Part shown: in pieces, positions 37,081 through 48,446 of the stretch | Layout of the letters: every line of letters starts with the position of its first letter | Numbering within the stretch: position 1 is the stretch's first letter | Assembly (NCBI GenBank): GCA_027475525.1 | Contig: JAMWFC010000049.1 | Location: 497,297 to 561,296 of the forward strand | DNA: 64,000 bases | From: Macrolepiota albuminosa | Lineage: Eukaryota; Basidiomycota; Agaricomycetes; Agaricales; Agaricaceae | Direction of reading: 5' to 3' | Made by a program: the position numbers and the translations under genes | Notes under the pieces: model-generated | Seen by the model: only the letters and a program-made list of their open reading frames with translations | Databases searched by the model: none | What the model was told of the DNA's origin: nothing

Positions 37081-38040
37081 TCAATCGTAAAACACGAGTG
37101 CCCTTAACTCAATAGACTCTCGCAAGGGTGTCCCTTTTGGAGTTGTAGGATCCTCAAATCCTGTGTGGGGAGTAAAGACAGCGACGCTTCCGTCTTGGGT
37201 TGAGTCGAAGCTAAGCAATGATGTAATTGACACATCACACACAATCAATTATTCAATACGCTGCTTACCATTTAATAAAAATAGCTTCCTCTGGTGTCAC
37301 ACCATAGAAATACTTCCACCTCTGATTTGGATTGTATTTTATCCCATATGTCTCGCCTTCACGGTCAGGATAAATGAGCGCCACAGGAAGTGCGTCCTTC
37401 TTTGGGTCAACGCTGTTGTAGTCGCATAGAGCAAGAGGCCAATCAATCACTGGGTGGCTTATGGGACGCCAGAGGTTGATGATTTGGAAGCGACGGCGAA
37501 GAAGGTCTTCCGCATCCTCGGGGGGGAGGTGACGGCGTACTCGTGCAATGGAAGACGCCGTCGTCTGATCAACATGAGCCTGTGAGACTGGCTGACGCTT
37601 ATCTGGTGCGTCGTCGACCTCTCCAGGACGATGGCGGCGAATGGCTGAGGGTATCGGATTCGAGGTCCAACCATGACAGCTCCACAATACTCACTGTGAT
37701 CGAAAAATACTACCCTGCTGGCTCCGGTGACCTTCTTGATCAACTCTGCACTTTCCGGATAGTATTCCCGCTTGATTTCATCGTCATCCGTAAAGGTGGT
37801 ATGTTTAGCAGGGTGATATACAATTTGGAAGCCAGTTTTGTCGAGCGAGGCGAAATCTTCTTTTCCACGAAGGTTCTGGATGACGACTTCTTTCTCTTCG
37901 CGCTCGAAGTTTCGAACTCGATCCGCCACACCGCCTGCAGCGTTCACTTGATTGATCGACTGGAACGCACGAACACCATCAGGTGGTTGAATAAAGAACG
38001 TGAGTTTAGCGGTGGTCGAGACAGGAGATGCGGATGCCAT
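37081..38040 (-). CDS. CmcJ/AsaB-like non-heme iron oxygenase (GA4-desaturase-type family)
   Basis: The protein belongs to the fungal family related to bacterial CmcJ (cephalosporin methoxylation) and fungal AsaB/NvfI, putative hydroxylases or desaturases of secondary metabolites. Three exons: start ATG at 38038-38040 (MASASPVSTTAKLTFFIQPP), GTGAGT donor near 37700, second intron 37207-37268 approximately, stop TGA at 37081-37083. The signature …VTGASRVVFFDHTIRRH… carries the presumed iron-binding His/Asp segment, and …AHVDQT… provides another. …RFQIINLWRPISHPVIDWPL… and the C-terminal …FTPHTGFEDPTTPKG…RESIELRALVFYD are strongly family-like. No biosynthetic cluster genes are adjacent, so the substrate is unknown. 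A decayed paralogue lies 2 kb upstream. Confidence 0.85.
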
Positions 38041-39180
38041 GGGTTCAGACGTCTCTAAGGACCAGTGCGTGGGAGTGGGAGAACAAACGGGAGCCTTTAT
38101 AAGACTGCGAGAGTATCTGATCGCTAAGCGCAAGCTGACATGAGAGTTGCGTGCTCTCAGCTCTGCTGAGTAACTCACTTCTTTGCGGAACAGCTGACCG
38201 TATCCAGCTTCCCACCCGGGAGAATCGTTAGAGATCCAAAGTTCAAATCAGTGTCCCATGAAGATTTGCAGTGCCATTTTTGTCAACGGCAACGGAACTG
38301 CGAACTGATTGTGCTCTCGGCGTTGACCGCTTCTTTCGGGACTGGCCGCTTTGATAAACTTCGTCCACCTGGAAGTAGACATCCACAGGCGACTATAAAT
38401 CATCTCAGGCAATTATAAATCATCTCAAGCAATTATAAATCATCTCAGGCAATTATGAATCATCTCAGGCAATTATGAGGCAACCTCTTCCCCAATCGCG
38501 TTGCAATTCTCCCGAACGACGCCTGTCCCGTCTGATCCGGTTCCTCTCGATGACATCACGCCAATCACGTCAAGGATTTTCAGTCAAACGCCAAAAAGAG
38601 CGTTGCAATCAATCCTCCATAATCCATACGCTCTGTTATCAGGGATTTTCTGCACCATCAAGGTTGTTTAGCACTGACTTTCTATTAAGCCCATACTATA
38701 GGTTTCAGTAAGGTGTATAATCCATAATTATCCAAAAATATTTTTTATGTGATTTGAAATCAGATTCTAGAGGGGCGGTAAAGTGCTCTGATTGTAGATT
38801 TGTCGGTAGACGTAATAAACTGTTTTCCTCACCAAAAGGTGTAGTCTTCAGTTGACCAGACCGTCAAAGTCCTGCAGGTAGTGAGCAGAGGGTTTTAGGA
38901 CAGTTCAAATTATGTGACGAGAGCCTCTAGTATGGCTGAGGGTCACGGCACACTTAGATTCCACGCTGAGAACTAGGATAAAAATTATTGTGAACAACTA
39001 CTGTACAAAACATCGGTTAAGTCTTATAGAGGTAACTAAGCTACAGTATCGCTAACGAGGCTATATTAAATGATACTGTGAGTGTACATAATCCGTCCCT
39101 CACGTAGAGCATCGTTTGCGTCATCCTCGACTTGTATGTCTAGGTTGCGATCAGATGCGATGAGGGGTTTGAGCTGACGC
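38041..39180. other. Spacer with a 20-bp minisatellite
   Basis: No supported gene; holds the promoter of the oxygenase gene and the short minisatellite at 38388-38478. Confidence 0.5.
38388..38478 (+). repeat. 20-bp minisatellite, about 4.5 copies
   Basis: The unit reads approximately AATCATCTCAGGCAATTATA and is repeated with single-base variants (GACTATA, CAAGCA, TTATG). It lies about 350 bp upstream of the oxygenase start codon. Confidence 0.85.
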
Positions 39181-39552
39181 TCATGGTTTCGGGTTTTGGG
39201 AGGCATCTACAAGCCTTCCCACTTTTTTCTCACAACCATTCCACTTCTGCTCGCGACTATCCACATCTTCTCGCAGCCACCCCACTTCTGCTCGCAGCTT
39301 TTTCACCTCTGCTGACAACTCTCCCACCTCTGCTGGCAGCTCTCTCACCTGTTCTCGTAGCTCTCCCATATCTATTCGCAGCCTTTCCACATCTATTTGC
39401 AGCCCTGCCATCCACCTCGCACGCACTTCACTTATCATGTCATTCATTGTCGCGGCGAACTGTTGGGTGGTATTTCTTTTTGGTTTTGCCGTGAAGGCGG
39501 AGAAGAGGCGAGTTTGGTTGATGACTATGGAACCATGGAATCGAGCAATCAT
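39181..39552 (-). CDS. Small coiled-coil protein with 21-bp heptad repeats
   Basis: A 123-codon frame starts at a true ATG (39550-39552). From about residue 50 it consists of heptads of the type VxxLRxE (…ERLRIDMGELREQVRELPAE…, …VGELSAEVKKLRAEVGWLRE…), a clear coiled coil. At DNA level this is a decayed 21-bp repeat, visible on the plus strand as recurring CTCGCAGC/CTCTCCCA blocks at about 39235-39410. Similar short coiled-coil ORFs are frequent in mushroom genomes, often near mobile elements. Function unknown; it may be a genuine gene or an expanded repeat that happens to be open. Confidence 0.45.
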   Translation of the reverse strand: MIARFHGSIVINQTRLFSAFTAKPKRNTTQQFAATMNDMISEVRARWMAGLQIDVERLRIDMGELREQVRELPAEVGELSAEVKKLRAEVGWLREDVDSREQKWNGCEKKVGRLVDASQNPKP

Positions 39553-39770
39553 GGGGGCCTGACAAACTTGGATACGACCTATATGGTGGAGCTATGACGA
39601 CTTGACGCGGGTCATGCCGAATGTCTGTCCAATCCTTCCAACGTGACTACATAATATACCAACTCCTTGACTGAATCGTCCGGCCTTTAAACCCTGTGCT
39701 TATTATTCCTTTACATATGATAGCGATCAGAACAGACTCTTTCAGTTGAACGTGATCGCGCATTCGACTA

Positions 39771-40440
39771 AAGTTGGAGAGGCTCACCATTCAACAAGAT
39801 AGCCTCACCAAGCGTCACGTTGTGGACGTACTTCCACTTCTGATCAATATTGTATCTGACCCCGAACGTTTCTCCTTTGCAGTCGGGGTAGATAAGTGCA
39901 ATTGAGATCGTGTCCTTCTCGGAATCGAGCTCCCATAATTGTACAGAGTCAGCGGCCAGTCTGATGTGGGATGAGAGATGGGTCGCCAGAGGTTGATCAT
40001 CTGAAATCGTATTTTCAAGTATTAAGTAGCTTAGACGCCTCGTTCGCGTGAAGGTGGCGATGGATTCATGCAACTGAGGTCTTGGTGGTCTGGTTGACAT
40101 GGGCATGGGATTCTGCTGATGTTTGGCAGGGCAGTTCGTCGATCACACCCGGTCGGCGGCGACGACAGATCATTGCGACAAAATAGTGTCGAATTTTTTC
40201 TGACAATCAGAGGAAGGAGAGGGATATTCACGAAGATTATAACCCGACCAGCACCTGTCACGGATTTGACGAGTTGCTCAGGTCAATAATCGCCCTGGAT
40301 TTGAGCACCATTCAGAAAGATATTATGCTTAGCGGGTTGGTAGACAAGTCGGAAGCCCTCAGAGTCTAATAGGATGTCGCCTTCCTTCCCGCGAACGTTT
40401 TCAATGATCATACTGAGACTCATAGGGATTTTCTCCATTG
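39771..40440 (-). pseudogene. Decayed CmcJ/AsaB-like paralogue
   Basis: Segments match the intact oxygenase at 37081-38040 in order but in different frames: …NVRGKEGDILLDSEGFRLVYQ… and PAKHNIFLNG (about 40400-40300), …VTGAGRVIIF… (about 40260), RFQMINLWRPISHPTSDWPL (about 40000) and …DTISIALIYPDCKGETFGVRY… (about 39880), …QKWKYVHNVTLGEAILLNGE (about 39800). The FFDH iron-site segment is disrupted and at least two frame changes are needed. It is best read as a pseudogene from tandem duplication. Confidence 0.75.
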
Positions 40441-41992
40441 GCGTTTATGTGAATGTAGGCATTTTCACTGGGTGTTTCTAAAGAAACAAGAATTTTGATC
40501 GAGCTTCTGACTGTGGATGAATTTCAATAGTCATAGCTATGGAAGTCAAAGGTGAACGTGCTGGTGGTAGTTAGGTTATATCCTTTACACATCAGGCGTC
40601 CAGTCTGATAATACAGCGATTAGTGACAGGGTTATAGATCATCCAGAGTTACACATCTCAAGGACCTTGGAAAAAGTCAGGTAACAGACAGATATGGCCA
40701 GATAAACACTCAGTCGTGTGGAAAGCAAACCAAAAAAAAGTCCATGGCAGGTAGCAGATAATCGATGAGAGGTAGTGATTACGGGAAATTGTTGAGCTGT
40801 AGCGGAATCGAAATTTTATATGATTTCGCAGGGGATAGTCTGGTGTCATAACGCCACCTGGGTTGAGCACGAGCTTATATATTATAGGCGGACGGAACTG
40901 AGGCAGTCTCTTCTGAAGGGGACACATTCGGTGGCCACCTGAACATCGAACCGTCACAGCAACTTGGGAGTAAAAAAACATTCAGATTGGGACCAGGTAG
41001 CACATCGGTGGTGAAGAACTCGAACCTAAACGATACGTAATGTCACTTATTGATTGGCCGGAGGAAATTATTTCATGCCCTGAAAAGAGTACATTGTCGC
41101 TCTCGAGGTAGCAGGCCTTTTGCGTCTTTCGTGAAAAATGCAATGAACTGGCGAGTACGAGATCCACCATCCACAGAGGCATGGCCAGAAAAGCATATCA
41201 AAAGTGTTTGTCTCTATTAAGATACAAGGTACTCAGACACGAGACAGTCAGAGTTTGGCTAGCCTGAGAGACCCGAGATGACAAGTTCTTCAGAACATAT
41301 ACAGATCGAAATCCGTGAAGGTCAGGGAAAAGGAGGAACAAGTCTATCTCCGAACTGGTGAGCCCTCGCCTTGGAATAACAAGAAAAAAATCGTATGAAT
41401 ATCACCCGGCTAGATGGGTAAAAGGCATGGTAAAAGACTTCAAACTTTGAGCGAAGTTCAGCCCGGACACCACCTGATGTTTGAGAAACACTTGAAAGGC
41501 GTTTGGGATTGCCATGAGTACCCGTGACAAATTGTCAGCATAGATCAAACATCCGAGACGATACATGCTCGACTTTGAGATTACGAGAGTGGGCGTCGAT
41601 AGTAGGAAGGGCACATTATCATAAGATAGCGCCTGCGCGCAAGAATGTAATTGCAGTCTTCGTCATCTTGAACGGCTTCGCAATGGAGTATCTAGTCATC
41701 CTCGAATGCTTCGAATACAGAATTATGATCTAGTCCATATTTCGCCTTTTTCGTCAGGCTTGAGCATCTAATGCCAATGTCAACGTTTTTCACTGCAGCT
41801 TCTAAGGACTTTCAGTGCGTCATTAGTGTCTTCGAAATATGCAATCTGACAGCGTTTACCCGAGAAAGAAGTAATGGAGAATGTAGTAAGAAGTGATGTT
41901 GTGACAGAAAAAAAAACAAATTTGCTGCAAATAGGAAGCACGAGACTTTGAAATGGATCAATGCCGAGAAACTCTCAAGGTTAACAACCACC
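40441..41992. other. Gene-poor spacer
   Basis: Short open frames exist on both strands (for example 40658-40981 and 40982-41182 on minus) but none shows a domain or a persuasive exon chain. The last 200 bases should carry the promoter of the RING-CH gene. Confidence 0.4.
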
Positions 41993-43897
41993 ATGGATGA
42001 CAGACGAGATACATCACGGATACCTACTATCCATGATCTTCGAGTACGTGGCATTTCCGATGTTCAGATTCAGACTCTAACACCTGACACTTCCTCAGGT
42101 CAAGTTTTGTTACATTTGCCAAGAAGAAGAACTTTATAATGCCCGTACGCCCCGTTTCCGTGAACAAGTATTAATCTTCTGACTCTTTCATAGCTAATAA
42201 CCCACCACGCGCATGGACGCACCCCTGTACCTGCACACTGATAGCTCATGAGTCCTGTCTCCTACGCTGGATACAAACTTCTCAAGCAGACGCGAATCGT
42301 ACAGCCAACGCCTTGAAATGCCCCCAATGTGGCACCAAGTATGAGCTCATCAGCAAACAACCACAAGTCCTACGTCTTTTAGGATTTGGGAATCACATCC
42401 TGCAGCGAGCAGGCCGGATTGTCACGTTAGTTGGGGCCGCTGGAATGGTCGGAGTCTTTGCCTCAGGTGAACAGTCGAATGTCTGTGATACGTAATGCTG
42501 CTGACCATATCTACCTCAGGTGTCTATGCAATTGCGACAATATATGGCTCATGGGCGTTGAAGCAATTCATCGGCCGGGAGTACGTCTTTTTGTTACTTC
42601 TGCCTGTTTTATCAGCTAACTTTGGACTCAGGATGCACACCCTGCTTCTATCTGATGACCCTAATGTATGGCGCTGGACAACTTTTGTCAACCTTCCCAG
42701 TATTCCTTTTGCTCTCATACTCGCCCGTTTTCAACCGCCTCGTCTCATACCTTCCATAATCCCGATCCTTCTCCTATGGCCCCCCATACCGCCCATCCAC
42801 GTTCGCGAAGTGCTCGCCTCAAACAAATCTACCATACCCTTCTCCCCATCTTCCTTTCTGCCTGCAGACCTGCGAATCTCGCGCTCCTGGTCTAGTGCTT
42901 TATGGAGTTGGCCGCCCACACCCGCATTGTTTGGGCTTATCCTCGTTCCCTTCGTCCGTTTTGTATATAGGAAAGCGTGGACACGCCTTCAAGTTTGCGT
43001 GCTCGGTTCCGTACCACCTAGTGTCCGGAACGTTGACGATACCATTGTCTGGGACGGATGGCCCGTAGTAATCCGTATTAGAAGGGAGAACCAGGATAGA
43101 GCTGTCCAACAACAAGAAGGTCAAGCACGTGGTGAGAATCGGGACCAGCAAGAGCAGCAAGAAGGTCAAGCAGTAGAGCCCGCAGCACAGGGACAAGATC
43201 AAGGACTTCCTCATCCCCCAGATGAGATTCCCGAGCACGAAATTCCAGCGCTCGAGGCCGCGGAGCAGAATATTTCGGTCACGCGTTCTTCCCTTGGCCG
43301 ACGCATTGGAGGTGCCCTTCTTGTCCCTTGGATCTCTAACCGCATGGGAACTCTTCTCCTTGTGGTATCAAGACATTCGGCTATCCTACGACGAATCCTC
43401 GCGTTGCAGCCGCCGCTGCAGGGCAGCGCTACTTTTATACCAGGACGTACACAGACACAGGGACTTTTGGGCCAAATGCACAAAACATTAGGGATGATGT
43501 GGCAGTCGACTATGAGGAGCTCGTCTGCGTGGGTCGAGGCGGACCCTGTTTGGTAAGTACTGTATTTCCATGTTGTTCAGCAGGTTCAAAGAACGATGTC
43601 TTACTTTTTGTGTTCTTAGGTGGCGAAATGCACTTGGGTTGGGCCTCTTTGTCGTCGTACGTTTGTTTTGTTTTGTTATTCTCGATTAATCACTCTCGAT
43701 TCACATTGACCATGCAGGTAAAAGACGCAATTGAGCTACTGCACCTGTGGCTCGCCACGCGCGAGCTGGAGAGTCGTCATGTAAAAGATCGCAACTTCGC
43801 TGGTATTGATATCCGTGAGCTCGATCTTGTTCCTGGGTTCCTTCGTCCAGCTTCGGCACCTACGCTGCAGTCACAGCGTTCTCAGTCGCTGCCATAG
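41993..43897 (+). CDS. RING-CH (RINGv, MARCH-type) membrane E3 ubiquitin ligase
   Basis: A C4HC3 RINGv finger is encoded across two introns: CYICQEE…, then WTHPCTCTLIAHESCLLRWI and CPQCGTKYEL. It is followed by hydrophobic segments (…GFGNHILQRAGRIVTLVGAA…, …MVGVFASGVYAIATIYGSWA…, …LIPSIIPILLLWPPIPPI…, …LFGLILVPFVRFVYRKAW…), so the enzyme should sit in an endomembrane such as the ER. A Gln/Glu-rich linker (about 43100-43250) separates the last membrane region …VEADPVW / RWRNALGLGLFVV and the tail …KDAIELLHLWLATRELESR…. Start ATG 41993 (MDDRRDTSRIP); stop TAG 43895-43897. Introns include GTACGT near 42042, GTGAAC near 42158, GTGAAC near 42466 and GTAAGT at about 43553. Substrate unknown. Confidence 0.85.
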
Positions 43898-44869
43898 GGA
43901 CTTTGACCTCGCTCTGCTGATGATTTTTCGAGGCTGTCAAAGAAGCCATGTAATTGTCGCTCAGTGACGCGAATTCGTGATATTTAGCACGTTGTATACA
44001 CACCCCCAAGTTCAAACATAGTGAACCCTCTGAGGTTTGCTGGTTTTTGCAAAGGATGATCTATCTGGTTGAACATGCTGGTATCCAGAGTGATAGAGAG
44101 AGAACAGTGATAACAACCAACCCTACCTACCCAGTCCCACATGATTTTCCACGTCTACGTCACCGACAGTGGACAATAATTCCCGAAACACGCCCAACCC
44201 AACCTTATCTCTGAGTCGTTGCCGACTCGGAACCCATGATGAATCGTCCCTACACTTGACAATAGGAGCAGTATGATTCCTGCTTCTTGTACTTAAGATG
44301 TTTTGCTCAAATTTTAGTCCATATGTAAAGCAAGTGTAAAATGGCTCGAAGAGTACGATTCTACACGGCGGTACTGGGTTACTTCAAGCCTTCTTCATCT
44401 AGATCGTATCGGCCATTTATAATGGTCGTGAACATCTGACCAGGACTTGTGGCGCAGAATCTCGAATGGTTCGAAGCGGACAAAGTATGTCACACTTCCC
44501 ACGGATACAATCCTTGGATAACTATGCAGACATAGGTAAGTCATATTTGAAGGGGAAGTATATACGAATCAAAAGAAGAGATAAAAGTGAATTGTATGGG
44601 CTGTCCCCACCCAACAGCTTTTCCATTCATTGGCAGAATCTGGCAGAAGACTGCTCAGCCTCGGAGTGACCTAATCAAGGATGAATTCCAATTCTTTCCT
44701 AGTGAGTGTAACGAAAAATGAAAAATAATATGCTCGACGTGCGTCCTGCATTCCAGAGTCTATATATTATCTGATAAATTCGCAGTGACTGGACGATTCA
44801 AAAGAGCGGTTTTGCATCATGGAGAGGCTCAAGGGAGTCAACGGCTCGAAATTAATCATACTATGTGTC
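43898..44869. other. Convergent spacer
   Basis: The region lies between the stop codons of the RING-CH gene and NDUFA6. No supported gene. Confidence 0.45.
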
Positions 44870-45375
44870 CTAGTGTACGCCCGACGCAGCAGGAAGGACT
44901 TGTTGCTCGTCTCTGCCTAAGTGAAAGTCAAGCCAAGCATCACAAGCAACATGACATAACAACGCACCTTCGTAAAATCTCTGCAAGAACGTCTTTTGCG
45001 GCTGAGTCTGGGGCTTCAAGAGAATGCCCACAATATGATCCAATTGTTTCCAGCAATTCATCGTCTCTTGGTAGTCCTGCCGTTCCTTCAGGAGCAGTAC
45101 ATCAATAGCGCGCGGATCAGTCACGTATCGATTTCGTTCGAACCGTTCACGGATAGCATGCCGAATTTGTGTCGGGGAGACGTCCAAGCCATAGAGTTCG
45201 ACGATTTCTGGTGCCTATCCATCGGAGCAACTCGTGAGCTATGTGTGGGGTTTGATCGTGAGATGCGCACCGAACGGTACCAGTCACGGTAAAGCTGGAT
45301 AGCACGATGTCTGGCGTCGGCAGCACTGAAAGACGCACGGGTGGCCCGCGCGAGGCGAGCGGGAATTGTGGTCAT
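44870..45375 (-). CDS. NDUFA6: NADH-ubiquinone oxidoreductase B14 subunit (NDUFA6), LYR protein
   Basis: This accessory subunit of mitochondrial complex I binds the acyl carrier protein through its LYR fold. Three exons: 45271-45375, about 45011-45214 region, and a short last exon ending at TAG 44870-44872; donors are GTGCGC (45265-45270) and GTGCGT near 44965. The start MTTIPARLARATRASFSAAD leads to the LYR-type motif AIQLYRDWYRS, then …APEIVELYGLDVSPTQIRHA…, …RFERNRYVTDPRAIDVLLL…, …ETMNCWKQLDHIVGILL…. These match fungal B14 closely in length and order. The next gene is divergent with 164 bp between start codons. Confidence 0.9.
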
Positions 45376-45539
45376 CCTGAAGACTTTGGTCGTTTCTGGA
45401 CAAATATGGATACACAGTCTTGATGCAAATGCAAGTTTCAGAGTCCGCCCTCGCCCAATATAGAAAGGCGCGTACAAACAAGTTATCTTCTCTGACTCGT
45501 TTGCTCATCACCAGGTCTTCTCGTCCTTTGAATTTCACT
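45376..45539. promoter_or_regulatory. Divergent promoter, NDUFA6/PP28 gene
   Basis: The 164-bp interval between two start codons must hold both promoters. It contains pyrimidine stretches on each strand but no obvious TATA box. Confidence 0.5.
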
Positions 45540-46496
45540 ATGGTCCGTGGAACGGGTGAGATTAGTATTTATGCATCAGTTACTCAGTCTTCATCGGTGT
45601 ACAGGAAAGTTCAAGCAGAAGCGCGGTGGTGGGCGGAATTTCAGGTACTTTGCATACAACGATCGCCAGGATCTAATTTGAAAATTGATGCACAGTAAGA
45701 ACATGACTCTCGATGAAGATGGTCATGCTGTCGGTCGCAGTACTCTCCACGATCGAAGGTGAGACTGGGACGTCGAAATCAGGCTGGTCAAACCATCTCA
45801 TCGTGATATGTCTATCAGAGATCCTCGCAACAGTGATGATGACGAAGACGATTTGGAAGAGGAAGAGGAAGAGGAAGAGGAAGAAGAGGAAGAAGGAGAG
45901 GGATCTGAGGAGGAAACTCCAAACAATCAACATGGGGAGGAACTCTCGCGTGCAGAGCGCCGTGACCTAAAGAAGAAGCAGGCCGCAGAGAAGCAGGCCG
46001 CAAAGCAGAAGACTGCAGATGATGGGGACGAAGACGAAGTCTTGACCAATCCAAACCATGTCGAGAAGAAGCTGAACATATCTGATTTGGGGACATCGCG
46101 AGAGCTTACGAGGCGAGAGAGGTACGTTTCTATCTATGAACCTCATAGATGAAAACGAACTTTCTATCACAGAGAGGAGAAGGAGAAGAAGGAAGCGAAA
46201 GAACGATACTGGAAGGTCAGTAGGCATGCTCCTTCTCTTCTTTCCCCGGTTCTGACACAGGCGTCTGCGTCCTCAAAGCTTCATGTACAAGGCAAGACCC
46301 AGGAAGCTAAGACTGATCTCGCTCGTCTTGCTAAGATTCGCGCGGAGCGTGAGCAGGCTCAAGCAAAGCGAAAGGCCGAGGCTGAAGGCAAGTCAATCAA
46401 CGTGCTCATTCTACCACCCACTCATCCCTCCGTACAGCCAAGGCTGCGGAAATAGAAGCGAAGCGGAAGATACAAGTCAGCAGACGTGGTGCATGA
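45540..46496 (+). CDS. PP28/PDAP1-like casein-kinase-substrate phosphoprotein
   Basis: The N-terminus MVRGTGKFKQKRGGGRNFS (exon 1 joined to exon 2 across a GTGAGA intron) is diagnostic for the PP28 family (PDAP1/HASPP28). It is followed by a long Asp/Glu run (about 45840-45915), …EELSRAERRDLKKKQAAEKQ…, …NPNHVEKKLNISDLGTSREL…, and a basic helical C-terminus …ARLAKIRAEREQAQAKRKAE…, ending RRGA before TGA at 46494-46496. At least six short introns. The family is abundant, largely disordered and associated with translation and RNA in animals; the fungal role is not established. Low-complexity acidic codons (GAGGAA runs) make this part of the DNA repetitive. Confidence 0.88.
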
Positions 46497-46979
46497 CGCC
46501 GGTGTGAGAACTAATCATCCTAACTTGTACATGTACAACCTCAGAAGTATCTTGTGATATTAGCTTTACAACCTCTAAGACCTTATCGTGCTTTGCATTC
46601 CGAAGCAATTATCCGACTTGTGGCTGCACGTGCCCAATCTTCATGCTCTCTGTTGACCTCCCAACTGCACCCTTGAGGGTTGGAATATATCGCCACACCA
46701 ATGCTGTACTAATAGAGAACAAGAAAAATGCTCATTCAAATTTAGTCTTCCTGTAATTCTTGACATTGGAGGAGGCGTTTGGAAGAGTCAGCGTTTGCAC
46801 CACTGCAATTCGAAATTCTCTCTGCTTACAAAAAAATTGATCAAGTATATGACATCATTTTTTGGGACGCTGTCTGTTTCTGGTCATTGTGACCATAATC
46901 GTCATAATAAACAATTCGCGAGCCCCTTTTATCCTCGCTGCTTTTATTTTGAACTGAATCTTCGCCAACGCAGGCTTTT
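46497..46979. other. 3' spacer of PP28 gene
   Basis: No gene supported; composition is still like the gene-rich part of the window before AT content rises sharply. Confidence 0.45.
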
Positions 46980-47229
46980 GCCGAGGCCTGGCTGGAAGTG
47001 AAAAAAAATTTACGCGTCCTGATACACTACCATATTGCTGATCCTTATCCTAGTAGAGCGTACGTATGAAACGTAAGTTCAGAGTGCATCGGTTTTCTTT
47101 GTTCATATCCACCACTGTGACAGTGGTAATTACAAGAGACGAGAGTTTCAGCAGGTAAAGACTCCTGATTTAGTCACAAGCGTTACGAGGAAGTGGTCTA
47201 GTTCTCATCGGGAGAGACCATATTACTTT

Positions 47230-47432
47230 CACTGCTGGCAGTGAAAGATGTTTCCGCTGGAAAAAGTGTGAAAGAAACATGTTATACCATTTCCCACATG
47301 CCAATTCCTGACAGAAAAAGTCTTTAAACAAAGCAAAGTGCCTTTTTCTATCTGAAATCGGCACTTTGGAAATGGTATAACATGTTTCTTTTACACTTTT
47401 TCCAATGGAAACATCTTCCAGTGCCAGCAGTG
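47230..47432. mobile_element. 203-bp CACTG-terminated inverted-repeat element (MITE)
   Basis: A left arm at 47230-47294 beginning CACTGCTGGCAGTGAAAGAT pairs with a right arm at 47368-47432 ending …CCAGTGCCAGCAGTG, about 65 bp each with few mismatches. The spacer contains a second small hairpin (AAAGTGCC / GGCACTTT). Flanking trinucleotides are TTT on both sides. CACTR termini and 3-bp target duplications are hallmarks of the CACTA (EnSpm) superfamily, so this is best read as a non-autonomous CACTA-like MITE. No transposase is present. Confidence 0.65.
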
Positions 47433-47730
47433 TTTGTAATTTCTTATATAAGATGTGGTTTGTATCCTCTTTATTTACCAATTGTATGAGCTTCATTTAT
47501 TTCTTGTACATTTTTCTGACAAGTTTGAGCTATATACAACATTGGTGATGATTTTAGTCTGCATTTCATCTAGTTCATTTTTATCAGATTATGTATGATG
47601 TTTTCATTAATTATATCGGATACAAAGGACATTTGGTAAACGGTAATGACAGTAAAAATGATTTTGAACTGAATTGCGCCACTGATTTTTCCCTTGCAGT
47701 GTCTTTGTAGCTTCCCAACGTAAGCATACA

Positions 47731-48255
47731 CTAGATGCAGGGAACGATGTTTTTTTTCAGCAAAATAATGTAAAAATATGGTAAAAATAATCCAAATAGT
47801 TTTAAAATTTTATTTGAATGTTTCTGTCAAAAACGTTGAAAAAAATATTGTAATTGAACTTAAAATAGAATTTCAATGGTATTTGTAATAGAATTTGAAT
47901 AGAAATAAAGAAAAAAAATTATAATATTTATCAATTATTCTAAACAATGTCTTTATAATATTTTGGGCCAGAAAGTTGAAAGAATGTTTTAGCACTGGAT
48001 GCAGAGAATGATGTTTTTTTTAGTAAACAATGTAAAAACATGTAAAAATAATCCAAATAATTTTAAATCTTTATTTCAATGTTTCTGTCAAAACCATCAA
48101 AAAATATTGTAATTGAACTTAAAATGATATTTCAATGGTATTTGTAATAGAATTTAAATAGAAATAAAGAAAAAAAATTATAGTATTTATCAACTATTTT
48201 CAACAATGTCTTTATGATATTTTAGACAGAGAAGTTGAAAGAATATTTTAATGTC
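47731..48255 (+). repeat. Diverged 264-bp tandem repeat, two copies
   Basis: The block beginning ATGCAGGGAACGATG at 47735 recurs at 47999 as ATGCAGAGAATGATG, a spacing of 264 bp. The copies share successive AT-rich segments (TGTTTCTGTCAAAA, GAACTTAAAAT, TTTCAATGGTATTTGTAATA) with scattered substitutions and small indels. It is non-coding. Confidence 0.8.
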
Positions 48256-48446
48256 AGGAGTAATACTTCTATAAGGAAAAAAAGAAAAAAGTATTGAATC
48301 AGATCTACAAATATTTCTTGAATTTCTTTGAAATTATTTTTTAATATGCTTTTTTATTGTCATTGTCAAAAACAATGTAATAACAATCAGGGCCAATGGT
48401 TTAATTGTTTTTGGTGTCTTTTTACAATGTTCTGCCATGTAACAAT

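Noticed and set aside
45815..46096. Minus-strand frames opposite the acidic run of the PP28 gene
   Set aside because: They are the reverse reading of GAGGAA codons (Leu/Pro/Phe strings).
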